Positions 10,681 to 18,746 of a stretch of 64,000 nucleotides of DNA are shown here, in pieces. The stretch is from Devosia oryzisoli. Lineage in GTDB: Bacteria > Pseudomonadota > Alphaproteobacteria > Rhizobiales > Devosiaceae. Location: positions 124,001-188,000 of the forward strand of contig NZ_JACYFU010000001.1 in NCBI RefSeq assembly GCF_014837245.1, read 5' to 3'. Position numbers and translations under genes: made by a program. The notes below the pieces were generated by a model, which made no database searches, was not told the origin of the DNA, and worked only from the letters and a program-made list of their open reading frames with translations. Position 1 is the first letter of the stretch. Each line of letters begins with the position of its first letter.

Positions 10681-11454
10681 ATGACCGTGGATAATCCCGG
10701 AGCATCCGGAACGGGCTCCCTGCCAACGGATGCACAGCAGAAGGCCAAGACCGACCTGCATCAGGCCAGCGAGAAGCTGAGCAGCGATCTCAGCGCTGCT
10801 TCGCAGCAGGCGTCGCGCGACATGGACGCGATCAAGCGCGAAGCCAAGTCGCAGATCGGCGCGGCGACCGAGCACGCCAAGTCCTTCGCCACCGACCAGA
10901 AGGACCTGGCGGCCCATCAGATAACCGGCATTGCCGGTGCGATTTCCAAGGTCGCCGATGAGCTCGAAGGCGAGCAGGCGACAACGGCGCGCTACGCCCG
11001 GGACCTTGCCAAAGGGCTCGACCGTTTCGGCAAGGACGTCGAGAACAAGGGCGTCGATGAGCTGATGCACACGGCGCAGCAGTTCGGTCGCTCGCAGCCG
11101 CTGGCTTTCCTTGGCGCGGCGGCGCTTGCAGGCTTCGTCGCGAGCCGTTTTGCCGGTGCCTCCGCGCATCGTCATCAGCGGGCGCAGGCGTCCAGCGGGA
11201 CTGGATCTTCCAGCGGCACGGGCTATTCGAGCGGCTCCGGCTATTCGGGCGCGAGTGGGTCGACCGGTTCGAGCTACGGCAGCGGGGCCAGCGCTTCGGG
11301 CGGTAGCAGCTACGGATCGTCCGCCAGCCGTCCTGCCGGCAGCTACTCACCGGCATCGAGCCCCTCGTCCAGCGTGAACACCAGTGGCCAGTCGGGCAGC
11401 AGCACGCGCACGTCGAGCAGCACTTTTGGAGGGAACGGCAATGTCACAGGTTAA
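10681..11454 (+). CDS. Amphipathic-helix protein with Ser/Gly-rich tail (stress-type, unknown)
   Basis: 257 residues from the ATG at 10681, behind GAGGAG. Residues 20-120 form long amphipathic alanine/lysine/glutamate helices (TDLHQASEKLSSDLSAASQQ, IKREAKSQIGAATEHAKSF) resembling apolipoprotein-like or LEA-like repeats. A single membrane-like segment follows (PLAFLGAAALAGFVASRF), then about 100 residues of Ser/Gly/Tyr low complexity. First gene of a three-gene operon with overlapping ends. Related alphaproteobacterial genes are often stress- or starvation-induced; that is family context, not shown here. Confidence 0.8.
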   Translation: MTVDNPGASGTGSLPTDAQQKAKTDLHQASEKLSSDLSAASQQASRDMDAIKREAKSQIGAATEHAKSFATDQKDLAAHQITGIAGAISKVADELEGEQATTARYARDLAKGLDRFGKDVENKGVDELMHTAQQFGRSQPLAFLGAAALAGFVASRFAGASAHRHQRAQASSGTGSSSGTGYSSGSGYSGASGSTGSSYGSGASASGGSSYGSSASRPAGSYSPASSPSSSVNTSGQSGSSTRTSSSTFGGNGNVTG

Positions 11455-11857
11455 TGAACAGCGTTCGCTGGCGGATCTCCTCAGCGGCCTGGTCGGCGAT
11501 ATTTCCGGCCTCTTTCGCAAGGAAATCCAGCTCGCCAAGACGGAAGCCTCGGAGAAATTCGGCGAGATGCTGGGCGGCGTGACCTCGCTCGCCATCGGCG
11601 GCGTGCTGGTGCTGGGGGCGCTCGGCGTCCTCCTGAGTGCCATTGTCACGCTCATCGCCTCGTTCCTGGTCGCACAGGGCATGGGTGACACGCTGGCCAC
11701 GGCGATCGCGGCGGTGATCGTCACAGTGGTGGTCGGCATCATCGGCGGGGTGTTCATCTCCAAGGGCCTCAACACCGTGAAGGCCTCCAATCTCAACCTC
11801 AATCGCACCACGACCTCCCTCGGACGGGATGCGGACATCGTGAAGGAGCGGCTCTAA
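11441..11857 (+). CDS. Holin-superfamily-like membrane protein (Phage_holin_3_6/DUF1469 type)
   Basis: 138 residues starting MSQVNEQRSLADLLSGLVGD; its start overlaps the end of the preceding gene by 14 bases. An N-terminal amphipathic helix (LFRKEIQLAKTEASEKFGE) precedes two transmembrane hairpin segments (GGVLVLGALGVLLSAIVTL and IAAVIVTVVVGIIGGVFI). This is the common chromosomal YqjE-like pattern; despite the family name there is no phage context. Probably part of an inner-membrane stress module with its two neighbours. Confidence 0.85.
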   Translation: MSQVNEQRSLADLLSGLVGDISGLFRKEIQLAKTEASEKFGEMLGGVTSLAIGGVLVLGALGVLLSAIVTLIASFLVAQGMGDTLATAIAAVIVTVVVGIIGGVFISKGLNTVKASNLNLNRTTTSLGRDADIVKERL

Positions 11858-12981
11858 TGGCTTACGATGACCATAAAAGTTCTGCGGAACTGCAGCGCGA
11901 GGTGGAGCAGCAGCGCGCCCGCCTCGAAGACCGGATAGACAGCATTTCGGAGAAGTTGTCTCCGGGCCAGCTCGTCGATGAACTGCTTACCTATACCAAG
12001 GGCGGCGGCGGCGCGTTCGTATCCAGCCTGCAGCGCAATGTGACGGCCAACCCGTTGCCGGTCGCGCTCTTGGGCGTGAGCCTTGCCTGGCTGATGGCCA
12101 AGCCGGCCCCGGCGGCCGGGACCAGCACCGACGCCGACCGGGCCTGGGACGACAGCATCAATGGCCGTCGTGGCTATGACGGCGGCGAGACGCTGGAAGA
12201 CGACTATCCGGTCGCCGTCATCACCGGCACGAGCCTGCGTCGCGTGTCGCACCGGCGCGACGAGAGCGGCAATCACGTCAGCGAGTTCCTCGATGACGCT
12301 GGCAAGAAGTACAAGGCGGCCTCCGATGCGGCCGGCCGACGTGCGGGCCACTTCGTCGACGAGACCGGCAAGAGCTTCCGTGGCTTTACCGACGCGGCGG
12401 GAACGCGTGTCGAGCAGTTCCGTGACGAAGCGGGCAACATGCTGGACGAAGCCAGCGGCTGGGCCTCGCATAACTGGCGCAAGGCCAAGGACATGCTGCA
12501 TGGCGCGCGGCACGGCCTCAGCCAGGGCATGAAGGGTGGTGCGCATCATGCCGCCCATGCTGGCGAGGCCATGAGCGCCCAGGTCAATTCGCTCAACCAG
12601 ACCATCATGCAACAGTTCAAGGACCAGCCGCTGGTGGCCGGTGCCCTTGCCTTTGCCGTGGGTGCCGCGTTCGGCGCTGCCTTGCCGCATACCGAGCAGG
12701 AAGACGCGCTGATGGGCGATGCCGCCGATTCGGCGAAGTCCAAGCTGGGCGAAGAGGCCGAGCATCTCTACGACCAGGGCCGCGAAAAGGCGTCCGAGCT
12801 CTACGAGACTGCAACTGAACGCGCCGGCGACCTCTACAACAAGGCGCGCGACGGTGTGGCCGAGGCCGGTGGCTCCACGAGCGGATCGTCAACGTCGGGC
12901 AGTTCTTCCGGTTCCGGCAGCTCGTCGAGCTCGTTCGGCACGAGCGGCGGAACGTCGTCCTCGACGACCTACAACAGCTGA
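11857..12981 (+). CDS. DUF3618 protein with LEA-like 11/22-residue repeats
   Basis: 374 residues; the start overlaps the previous stop in TAATG. DUF3618 covers about residues 1-75 (SSAELQREVEQQRARLEDRI, then SSLQRNVTANPLPVALLGVS and a membrane segment). The middle carries tandem degenerate repeats of the form EFLDDAGKKYKAASDAAG, HFVDETGKSFRGFTDAAG, QFRDEAGNMLDEA, and later YDQGREKASELYETATERAG, like late-embryogenesis-abundant helices. A second membrane helix lies near 255-275, and the C-terminus is Ser/Gly-rich. The combination suggests a membrane-linked desiccation or osmotic-stress protein, an inference from repeat type. A strong terminator follows. Confidence 0.85.
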   Translation: MAYDDHKSSAELQREVEQQRARLEDRIDSISEKLSPGQLVDELLTYTKGGGGAFVSSLQRNVTANPLPVALLGVSLAWLMAKPAPAAGTSTDADRAWDDSINGRRGYDGGETLEDDYPVAVITGTSLRRVSHRRDESGNHVSEFLDDAGKKYKAASDAAGRRAGHFVDETGKSFRGFTDAAGTRVEQFRDEAGNMLDEASGWASHNWRKAKDMLHGARHGLSQGMKGGAHHAAHAGEAMSAQVNSLNQTIMQQFKDQPLVAGALAFAVGAAFGAALPHTEQEDALMGDAADSAKSKLGEEAEHLYDQGREKASELYETATERAGDLYNKARDGVAEAGGSTSGSSTSGSSSGSGSSSSSFGTSGGTSSSTTYNS

Positions 12982-12990
12982 CCTGAACAC

Positions 12991-13020
12991 AGGGCGCGGG
13001 AGCTTTTCCCGCGCCCTTTC
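12991..13020 (+). terminator. Rho-independent terminator of the stress operon
   Basis: AGGGCGCGGG and CCCGCGCCCT form a perfect 10-bp stem around a 7-base loop, followed by TTTC. It lies 10 bases after the DUF3618 gene. Confidence 0.85.
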
Positions 13021-13037
13021 TTGCGCCTGGGGATGCC

Positions 13038-14135
13038 ATGACACAGTCTAACCACCACGAGGGCCGCGGCCGGCGCGCCGACCAGCCGACAGACATTCCG
13101 GCACGCGGCTGGAAGGATATCCTCTGGCGGGTTTATGGCGACATCAACCAGAACCGGATCATGCTGACAGCGGCGGGGGTGACCTTCTACCTGCTGCTTT
13201 CGCTGGTGCCGACGCTGACGGCCTTCGTCTCCCTCTATGGGCTGTTCAACGATCCCGCGAGCGTCCTCGACCAGATCGCGTTCCTTCAGGGCATCGTGCC
13301 GTCGGACGTGCTCAGCGTTCTGACGGACCAACTGACCCGGCTGACGTCCGAGGGTGGATCGACGCTGGGGTGGACGCTGGTCATCTCGCTCGGCATTGCG
13401 CTGTGGAGCTCCAGCTCCGGCGTTAAGGCGCTCTTCGAGGGCATGAACATCGCCTATCATGAGCGTGAGGACCGCAACTTCTTCGTGCTCAACGCCACAG
13501 CCCTCATCTTCACCTTCTGCGGTGCCGTTGCCGGTGTGCTGGTGATCGCGGCTGTCGTCGTGATGCCGATCATCCTTTCCATCTTCGCCCTGGGCGAGGG
13601 GGCGGAGTGGCTGGTGCGGATCGGCAGCTATGTCGCCATGCTCGTCGTCATCTCGCTGATGATCGCCGCGCTTTATCGTTGGGGCCCGGCGCGGGAGCAG
13701 GCGAAGTGGCGCTGGATCACCCCCGGCACCGTGCTCTCGACGGTGGCGCTGGCGGTGGGGTCCGTCGGCTTTTCCTGGTACGCCGCCAATTTTTCGGACA
13801 ACAACGCCACCTATGGCTCGCTCGGCGCGGTCATCGGCCTCATGACCTGGCTCTGGATCTCGGTGACGCTGGTTCTGATCGGGGCGCTGCTCAATGCCCA
13901 GATCGAGCATCAAACGATGCGCGACACCACGACGGGCGAGCGCGTACCCCTCGGGAGCCGGGGCGCCTATGTGGCTGACACGGTCGGGGGCAGGGACAAC
14001 AAGTCAGACGCCAACGCCGACGAGGTGCGTCCCGACCGTCATCGCAAGCGCGTCTCCTGGGGGACGCTGGCCTTTGCGGCGCCGGCCGCCGCGGCGCTCT
14101 TGCTGCTCGAGCGAAAAAAGCCGGCCAACAAGTAG
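13038..14135 (+). CDS. YihY/BrkB family inner-membrane protein
   Basis: 365 residues with the six-helix BrkB core: GWKDILWRVYGDINQNR, then TAAGVTFYLLLSLVPTLTAF as the first membrane segment, LWSSSSGVKALFEGMNIAY, and the conserved GSLGAVIGLMTWLWISV near the end. The last 70 residues are a charged cytoplasmic tail ending in a short hydrophobic AFAAPAAAALLLL. The family was once called RNase BN by mistake; its real role, perhaps transport or envelope integrity, is unknown. It follows the stress operon but after a terminator, so it has its own promoter or read-through. Confidence 0.9.
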   Translation: MTQSNHHEGRGRRADQPTDIPARGWKDILWRVYGDINQNRIMLTAAGVTFYLLLSLVPTLTAFVSLYGLFNDPASVLDQIAFLQGIVPSDVLSVLTDQLTRLTSEGGSTLGWTLVISLGIALWSSSSGVKALFEGMNIAYHEREDRNFFVLNATALIFTFCGAVAGVLVIAAVVVMPIILSIFALGEGAEWLVRIGSYVAMLVVISLMIAALYRWGPAREQAKWRWITPGTVLSTVALAVGSVGFSWYAANFSDNNATYGSLGAVIGLMTWLWISVTLVLIGALLNAQIEHQTMRDTTTGERVPLGSRGAYVADTVGGRDNKSDANADEVRPDRHRKRVSWGTLAFAAPAAAALLLLERKKPANK

Positions 14136-14209
14136 GCGCTGTCGAAAGCGCCCCTATCGGTCCGTCATGAAGGCGTAGGCAGCATGGTGCTGCCGCTGGA
14201 GCCTTTGCG

Positions 14210-14581
14210 ATGGAACGAGCGGGTTGGGTGGTGAGCGTCTTGATTGCGCTATTTTTAGTGGGGGCGTCGGCGGTCCCCAAATTGATGGGCATGGAGGCGG
14301 CGATTGAGCCGATGCATGTGGTCGGGTGGGACGCCAGGTACCTCATCCTGATTGGCTGCATCGAGCTTGCGTGCGCGGCGCTTTTCCTGATCCCGCGGAC
14401 GGCTCTGCTCGGCGCGGTGCTCACCACCGGGCTGTTGGGTGGCGCGCTGGCGGCCAATCTGCGCGTGGGGAACCCGCTGTTCAGCCATACCCTTTTCAGC
14501 CTCTACCTGGGCGCGGCGCTCTGGCTGGCGCTGTGGCTGCGCGACCCGACGCTGCGCCAGCTGTTTCCGCTGCGGCGGTAA
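14210..14581 (+). CDS. DoxX-like small membrane protein
   Basis: 123 residues, four predicted membrane helices. The conserved pattern of the DoxX-like families is visible: ALFLVGASAVPKLMG in helix 1, GCIELACAALFLIPRTALLGA in helix 2-3 and a final LYLGAALWLALWLRDP. Small DoxX relatives often sit in redox or detoxification operons but most have no defined reaction. It converges with the next gene across a shared hairpin. Confidence 0.75.
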   Translation: MERAGWVVSVLIALFLVGASAVPKLMGMEAAIEPMHVVGWDARYLILIGCIELACAALFLIPRTALLGAVLTTGLLGGALAANLRVGNPLFSHTLFSLYLGAALWLALWLRDPTLRQLFPLRR

Positions 14582-14584
14582 GAA

Positions 14585-14605
14585 GAGGCGGGGATTCCCC
14601 GCCTC
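14585..14605. terminator. Bidirectional hairpin between convergent genes
   Basis: GAGGCGGGG-ATT-CCCCGCCTC, a perfect 9-bp stem with a 3-base loop, placed between the stops at 14581 and 14612. No T-run of note on either side, so efficiency is uncertain. Confidence 0.6.
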
Positions 14606-14611
14606 CGAGGC

Positions 14612-14986
14612 CTAGCGGCGCGATGGCATGAACATCATGACGGCAAACAGCAGCACGCCGGCAAAGGTGACGAGCGAGCTGACCGCGACGATGGGCTCAA
14701 CGCTCGTGTTGCCGCCCAGCAGCAGGTAGAGCGACGCGCCCATGACGATGACGCCAACGATGTAGATGCCGTACTGCACGCGGGGCAGCAGGCCCTGGGC
14801 TTTCGCGGGATTGAGTGCGAGATAGGTGCCGAAGAGCGCGCTGGTGACCCAGCCGAGCAGGTTGATATGGGCGTGCGCGCCGACAAAGGCATGGTTGCCA
14901 CTGATCGACATGTGAATGCCCAGGCTGATCCCGACGATCAGCAGGACGATGGCTGTACGGAAGTACAGATGCGACATTGCAGGCAT
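14612..14986 (-). CDS. Small four-helix membrane protein with heme-copper-oxidase-like HAHINLLGW motif
   Basis: 124 residues starting MPAMSHLYFRTAIVLLIVG, with GGAGGGGG upstream; an internal ATG at 14977 is also possible. It has four membrane helices. The motif GAHAHINLLGWV resembles a segment of subunit I in cbb3-type oxidases and NO reductase, where such histidines are heme ligands, and is typical of a widespread family of stand-alone small proteins. Heme binding is therefore conceivable but not shown. No oxidase genes are nearby. Confidence 0.7.
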   Translation of the reverse strand: MPAMSHLYFRTAIVLLIVGISLGIHMSISGNHAFVGAHAHINLLGWVTSALFGTYLALNPAKAQGLLPRVQYGIYIVGVIVMGASLYLLLGGNTSVEPIVAVSSLVTFAGVLLFAVMMFMPSRR

Positions 14987-15095
14987 GATAATCCCCCTCC
15001 ATCCGCCGGCGTCTGCTTGGGCAGACTCGCGGGCGGCGACGCAGGATAATCCTCCCCGGGGTCGAGGAGAATGGGGATCATGCGCTGACCTGCGC

Positions 15096-15123
15096 GCAAA
15101 GGCGCCGGGGCTGCCGGCGCCTT
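15096..15123 (-). terminator. Terminator after the SH3/crystallin-like gene
   Basis: On the minus strand AAGGCGCCGG pairs with CCGGCGCCTT around a short loop, followed by TTGCG. It lies 8 bases after the stop codon at 15132. Confidence 0.6.
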
Positions 15124-15131
15124 CAGGCTCT

Positions 15132-15707
15132 TCAGTAGACGCGGACGGAGGAGAGGTTGCGCCGCAGATATTGGTGAAGCACCGGCTCGCTCTCGACGAT
15201 GCGCGTGCAGTAGGACTGGAACTCACGATCGCGGCAGGCGGCGACGGAGACGCTGCCGGTCACCTGCACCGAGGAAAAGACATCGTCGAGGTGATAGAGG
15301 GCAAGGTCGGTGAAGACCTGTCCGGGACCGGCGCATAGGGAGGCGCCGGTGTAGTTGGTGCCGGTATAGAAGCAGACGGCGCCCGGGCCGCCCGACGCGT
15401 AGTTCAACTTGGGACCTTCCAGGGGACCGATGGGCGCCTGGCCGAAGCCGACACTGCCCTTGTAGGTCCAGCCGCGGCCGCCGGGGCCATCGACGAGGCA
15501 CCAGTTGTCGTGGCAGCGGAGGACCTTGATCGCCACATCGGCCGGGATCTGGCCGGTGACGTCGTATTCGGACCCCGGACCGTTGCTGAGGGTAAGGGCG
15601 TTGAGGGCCCAGCCGTGGCTGCCACTGGGCGAGTCGGCGGCAGCTGGGGAAAGGCCGCCGGCGAGGCTGGCAAGCGAGAGGCCGAGGGCGAGCAAGAGAC
15701 GCTTCAT
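15132..15707 (-). CDS. Secreted SH3b plus beta/gamma-crystallin-like (I36 inhibitor type) protein, copy 1
   Basis: 191 residues with signal peptide MKRLLLALGLSLASLAGG. Residues 30-85 form an SH3b domain (LTLSNGPGSEYDVTGQIP, CHDNWCLVDG, RGWTYKGSV). Residues 105-190 look like a crystallin-like or peptidase-inhibitor I36 module: VCFYTGTNYTGASLCAGPGQ, then paired strands ending in NLSSVRVY. Conserved cysteines suggest disulfides in the periplasm. It is followed upstream by a second gene of the same architecture, so the two arose by tandem duplication. A role in binding cell-wall or protease ligands is possible; none is proven. Confidence 0.8.
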   Translation of the reverse strand: MKRLLLALGLSLASLAGGLSPAAADSPSGSHGWALNALTLSNGPGSEYDVTGQIPADVAIKVLRCHDNWCLVDGPGGRGWTYKGSVGFGQAPIGPLEGPKLNYASGGPGAVCFYTGTNYTGASLCAGPGQVFTDLALYHLDDVFSSVQVTGSVSVAACRDREFQSYCTRIVESEPVLHQYLRRNLSSVRVY

Positions 15708-15734
15708 GGATCACTCCATTCTTGATCGACAGGC

Positions 15735-15764
15735 AAAAAAGAACCGGCCCCTGGGGGCCGGTTG
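15735..15764 (-). terminator. Rho-independent terminator between the SH3/crystallin paralogs
   Basis: On the minus strand AACCGGCCCC-CA-GGGGCCGGTT is followed by CTTTTTT: a 10-bp stem with a clear T-run, just after the stop of the upstream paralog at 15771. The downstream paralog therefore probably needs its own promoter. Confidence 0.9.
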
Positions 15765-15770
15765 AAAATG

Positions 15771-16412
15771 TCAGCGGACGCGGACGGAGGTGACGAGGTC
15801 ACCGAACCGGCCCAGCGAATTGGCGCTGGTGGTGTAGGTCCGGCATTCGCGGTAGCTGCGGTCGGTGCAGAGCTGGACCGAAAGGCCATCGGGGTTGTCG
15901 ATGGAGCCGATGTATTCGCCCCGGCGCAGGGTGGTGCGCTCGCCTTCCTCAAGGCAGAAGCTTGAGCCGCGCATGCCGCGATCCTCGTAGAAGCAGACTT
16001 CCGCGTCGCGCTGCGGCGGCCGGGGACGGATCACGGTCGGGCGACCATCGTTGCCGACGCCGATGCTGATGCTCGGGCCGCCAGGGACGCTGAAGCCGAA
16101 CGAGATGCCGGGGCGATCGGCGTCCACTGGACGGCCGCCAGCGCTGAGGTAGTTGGCCGAGACCCAGCCATCGGGGCCGGGCTTGACGACGTAGCACCAG
16201 GAGCCCTGGCAGCGCTGGACATCGACGCGATCACCGCGGCGGAGCGCATCGACCACGGCGTAACCGGTACCCGGACCGGAGCGCACGTTGACATTGTTTG
16301 TCGCCGTGCCGGGAGCGGCCTGTGCGGCGGGCAGGAACACCACGACGGCTGCTGCAGTGACGGCGACGCCGGTCACCAGATTGAGGAGTTGTTTGCGGGT
16401 ACGACGGTTCAT
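15771..16412 (-). CDS. Secreted SH3b plus beta/gamma-crystallin-like protein, copy 2
   Basis: 213 residues; the N-terminus has a basic start (MNRRTRKQLLNLVTGVAVT) and a hydrophobic signal or anchor segment ending near AAQA. An SH3b domain follows (NVNVRSGPGTGYAVVDALRRGD, CQGSWCYVVKPGPDGWV). After a glycine/proline linker comes a crystallin-like module (VCFYEDRGMRGSSFCLEEGE, IDNPDGLSVQLC, ending DLVTSVRVR). Same architecture as the neighbour at 15132 but only moderately similar, so the duplication is old. Likely periplasmic. Confidence 0.8.
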   Translation of the reverse strand: MNRRTRKQLLNLVTGVAVTAAAVVVFLPAAQAAPGTATNNVNVRSGPGTGYAVVDALRRGDRVDVQRCQGSWCYVVKPGPDGWVSANYLSAGGRPVDADRPGISFGFSVPGGPSISIGVGNDGRPTVIRPRPPQRDAEVCFYEDRGMRGSSFCLEEGERTTLRRGEYIGSIDNPDGLSVQLCTDRSYRECRTYTTSANSLGRFGDLVTSVRVR

Positions 16413-16599
16413 TTTCTTACGCTCCCTTGGCGAAGAACCGGTCCCGATCTGTCGGGACGACGCTGACGGTTCGGCGCCGGATAATATTGTTCAAAGAACG
16501 GCGAGGCCGGAAAAGAGTTCCGGAAACCCCGCACGGCTTGGTGAGATGTTTAACGCCGGCCCAGGCTGATGGATTGTGGCTGAACGGTGGCTGAATGGA

Positions 16600-16992
16600 T
16601 CAGGCGGTGGCGGCGATGGGCCGCTTGTTGCCGGCCTCGTCGAGCGAGACGTAGACGAAGCGCGCTTCGGTGACCTTCTGGCGGTCGTCCAGCCGGTTGC
16701 GGCGCACCCAGGCCTCGAGGCCGATGGTGATGGAGGTGGTGCCGATGCGCTCGATGGTGGTGTAGACGCACAGCACGTCGCCCACCTTGACGGGGGCAAT
16801 GAAGGTCATGCCTTCGACCGCCACGGTGACGACGCGGCCGTTGACCCGCTCGACCGCGGCGATGGCGCCGGCGATGTCCATCTGGCTCATCACCCAGCCG
16901 CCGAAGATGTCACCGGCCGGATTGGTATCGGCCGGCATGGCGAGGGTGCGGATGGTGAGCGTGCCGTGCGGCTCTGGGGCGTCGGAGATCAT
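16600..16992 (-). CDS. Acyl-CoA thioesterase, YciA type
   Basis: 130 residues, a single hotdog domain. TLAMPADTNPAGDIFGGWVMSQMD carries the catalytic-aspartate loop typical of YciA/acyl-CoA thioesterase II, and VEGMTFIAPVKVGDVLCVYT is the second conserved strand pair. Hydrolyses fatty acyl-CoA to free acid and CoA. The start codon lies 1 base past the stop of tdk upstream, so the two are probably one transcript. Confidence 0.9.
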   Translation of the reverse strand: MISDAPEPHGTLTIRTLAMPADTNPAGDIFGGWVMSQMDIAGAIAAVERVNGRVVTVAVEGMTFIAPVKVGDVLCVYTTIERIGTTSITIGLEAWVRRNRLDDRQKVTEARFVYVSLDEAGNKRPIAATA

Positions 16993-16993
16993 G

Positions 16994-17587
16994 TCAGGGT
17001 CCTTTCACCGGCCAGCGGCCGACGGCCTCTTCCCAGTGCTTGCGGCAGAGGGAGAGATAGACGGATTTCTCGATCGCGACCTGGTCGCCCTCGGTGAGGA
17101 CGCGACCGCTCATGTCCTGCCGGACCACCATGGTGGCCTTGGCGCCGCAGGTGCAGATGGTGCGGATCTCGCGCAGGGCGTCGGCGATGGCGAGGAGTTC
17201 CATGGCGCCGGGAAAGAGCTTGCCCTGGAAATCGGTGCGCAGGCCATAGCACATGATGGGGATGTTGAGCCGATCGGCCACGCGGGCGAGCTGCCAGACC
17301 TGGTCGCGGGTGAGGAACTGGGCTTCGTCGATGAAGACGCAATCGACCTTGGACTCTTCGTGCGTGTCCCGGATCGCCTGGTAGAGGTCGTCGCCGGCCG
17401 CGTAGAGCTCGGCGGGTTCGGCGATGCCGATGCGCGAGGTGATGAGGCCGACGCCGTCCTCGACATAGAGCGCGGAGGTGAAGAGCAGGGGACGCATGCC
17501 GCGCTCGCGGTAGTTGTATGCAGCCTGCAGCAGCAAGGTGGACTTGCCGGCATTCATCGCCGCATAGGAAAAATAGAGCTTGGCCAT
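16994..17587 (-). CDS. tdk: Thymidine kinase
   Basis: 197 residues starting MAKLYFSYAAMNAGKST; the upstream 27 in-frame codons are not family-like. Phosphorylates thymidine with ATP in nucleotide salvage. Visible are the P-loop AAMNAGKST (residues 9-17), the Walker B-like CVFIDEAQFL with the catalytic glutamate, the lasso region CYGLRTDFQGKLFPG, and zinc-ligand cysteines (CTCGAKA and a C-terminal CRKHW). Normal length for the type II enzyme. It is followed by the thioesterase gene with no spacer. Confidence 0.95.
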   Translation of the reverse strand: MAKLYFSYAAMNAGKSTLLLQAAYNYRERGMRPLLFTSALYVEDGVGLITSRIGIAEPAELYAAGDDLYQAIRDTHEESKVDCVFIDEAQFLTRDQVWQLARVADRLNIPIMCYGLRTDFQGKLFPGAMELLAIADALREIRTICTCGAKATMVVRQDMSGRVLTEGDQVAIEKSVYLSLCRKHWEEAVGRWPVKGP

Positions 17588-17710
17588 CAGGCGTCCGGGG
17601 TAGCTGCCGTATGGGGTAGCGATAGACCCGGGCGCCGCGCGGCGAAAGAGTTGGCGGGTGCGCTTCAACAGATGAGTGCGTTGCCGCAGGCGTGGGAAAG
17701 ATGAGCGGGC

Positions 17711-17843
17711 AAAAAAAGACCGCCCAGAGGCGGCCTAAGCCGGTTCTGAACCGGCGGAGGGCGCGTTGGCGGTTTGCCCTCCCGGCCGGTTGCGTGTTGG
17801 GGACAGGCGACCGGCAAATCCGGCTGCATGGGGGGAGCCGGAC
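17711..17843 (-). ncRNA. Candidate structured small RNA with strong terminator
   Basis: In the 17588-17952 gap no protein gene is supported, but the minus strand reads as a chain of hairpins: TCCGGCT...AGCCGGA near 17815-17845, a long GC stem ACCGGC..GGAGGGC with GCGCCCTCC..GCCGGT near 17745-17800, then GGCCGCC-TCT-GGGCGGTC followed by seven T at 17711-17717. A weak -10 (TAGGCT, 17850-17855) gives a start near 17843. No annotated minus-strand gene precedes this terminator, so it should end a non-coding transcript. I know no matching RNA family. Confidence 0.4.
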
Positions 17844-17952
17844 GCGGCAAGCCTAGGCAGGTCCTGTGACAGCGACGTGACAGAGGTGTTCAGGCAGGGT
17901 TCATGCGCTGGCCCCGATACAGGTCCCCGTTGATAAGTCAGGGAGATTTCGC

Positions 17953-18342
17953 ATGCCCAAGATCGGTCCGTTCATCGCAGGGATGGTGGCGCTGACCCTC
18001 GGCGTGGCGCCGGCTTTCGCGTCTCCGGCAGGCGTGTGGGATCTGGAAAGCAAGGATACGCGTTTCGAACTGGCGCTCTGTGGCGACGGTTCGCAGCTCT
18101 GCGGCAAGCTCGTGTGGCTTTCGGACGTCGACTACAACGAGCAGTACAAGCCGTATCTCGGCAAGCTGATGGCGAACGGGTTGCGGCAGGTCAAACCCAG
18201 GGTGTGGAAGGGGCAGATGTCGCTATTTGGCTATTCCATGTCGGGCACGATCACCGAGCGTAGCGCAGATCACCTGACGCTGAATGGTTGCGCCTTTCTG
18301 GTGGTCTGCAAGACCTACGAAATGTACCGGCACAAGGACTGA
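17953..18342 (+). CDS. DUF2147 secreted protein, copy 1
   Basis: 129 residues with signal peptide MPKIGPFIAGMVALTLGVAP cleaved near AFA. The mature region fits DUF2147: GVWDLESKDTRFELALCGDG, LCGKLVWLSD, VWKGQMSLFGYSMSGTI and a C-terminal paired-cysteine strand NGCAFLVVCKTYEMYR. The family is a small lipocalin-like beta-barrel of unknown function in the periplasm. The next gene, two bases downstream, is its paralog. Confidence 0.85.
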   Translation: MPKIGPFIAGMVALTLGVAPAFASPAGVWDLESKDTRFELALCGDGSQLCGKLVWLSDVDYNEQYKPYLGKLMANGLRQVKPRVWKGQMSLFGYSMSGTITERSADHLTLNGCAFLVVCKTYEMYRHKD

Positions 18343-18344
18343 AG

Positions 18345-18746
18345 ATGCAGAAGGTCAAGACAGCACTACTTGCCATGCTTCTGGGCGTATCGGCACTGGG
18401 GCAGGCGCAGGCCGCGGCCTATGCGTCGCCGCAGGGGATCTGGGAGATCGAGATGCGCGACTCCCGCTACCGGGTCGAGATGTGCGGTGACGGGGCGCAG
18501 CTTTGTGGCACGCTGATCTGGCTGGGCAATGGCGCGGACAATGCGGAGAACACGCCCTATCTCGATTCCATGCTGATCGACCACGCCGCTCCGATCGGGG
18601 AGAATGTGTGGAAGGGGGATCTGCACGTCTTCGGACAAAGCGCCAGCGGCACCATTACCCAGGTCAGCGACGACCAGATTACGCTGGAAGGGTGTTATCT
18701 GGGCATCTTCTGCCGCACCTACCAACTCTATCGCTACGCGCCCTGA
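18345..18746 (+). CDS. DUF2147 secreted protein, copy 2
   Basis: 133 residues from the ATG at 18345, just after the stop of copy 1. Signal peptide MQKVKTALLAMLLGVSALG. The same signatures recur: GIWEIEMRDSRYRVEMCGDG, LCGTLIWLGNG, VWKGDLHVFGQSASGTI, EGCYLGIFCRTYQLYR. Tandem duplicate of the preceding gene and surely co-transcribed. An internal insertion (NAENTPYLDSMLIDHAAP) distinguishes it. Confidence 0.85.
   Translation: MQKVKTALLAMLLGVSALGQAQAAAYASPQGIWEIEMRDSRYRVEMCGDGAQLCGTLIWLGNGADNAENTPYLDSMLIDHAAPIGENVWKGDLHVFGQSASGTITQVSDDQITLEGCYLGIFCRTYQLYRYAP

Noticed and set aside
11441-11857. Prophage lysis gene (holin)
   Set aside because: The holin name is from the family only; neighbours are chromosomal stress genes and there is no endolysin or structural phage gene.
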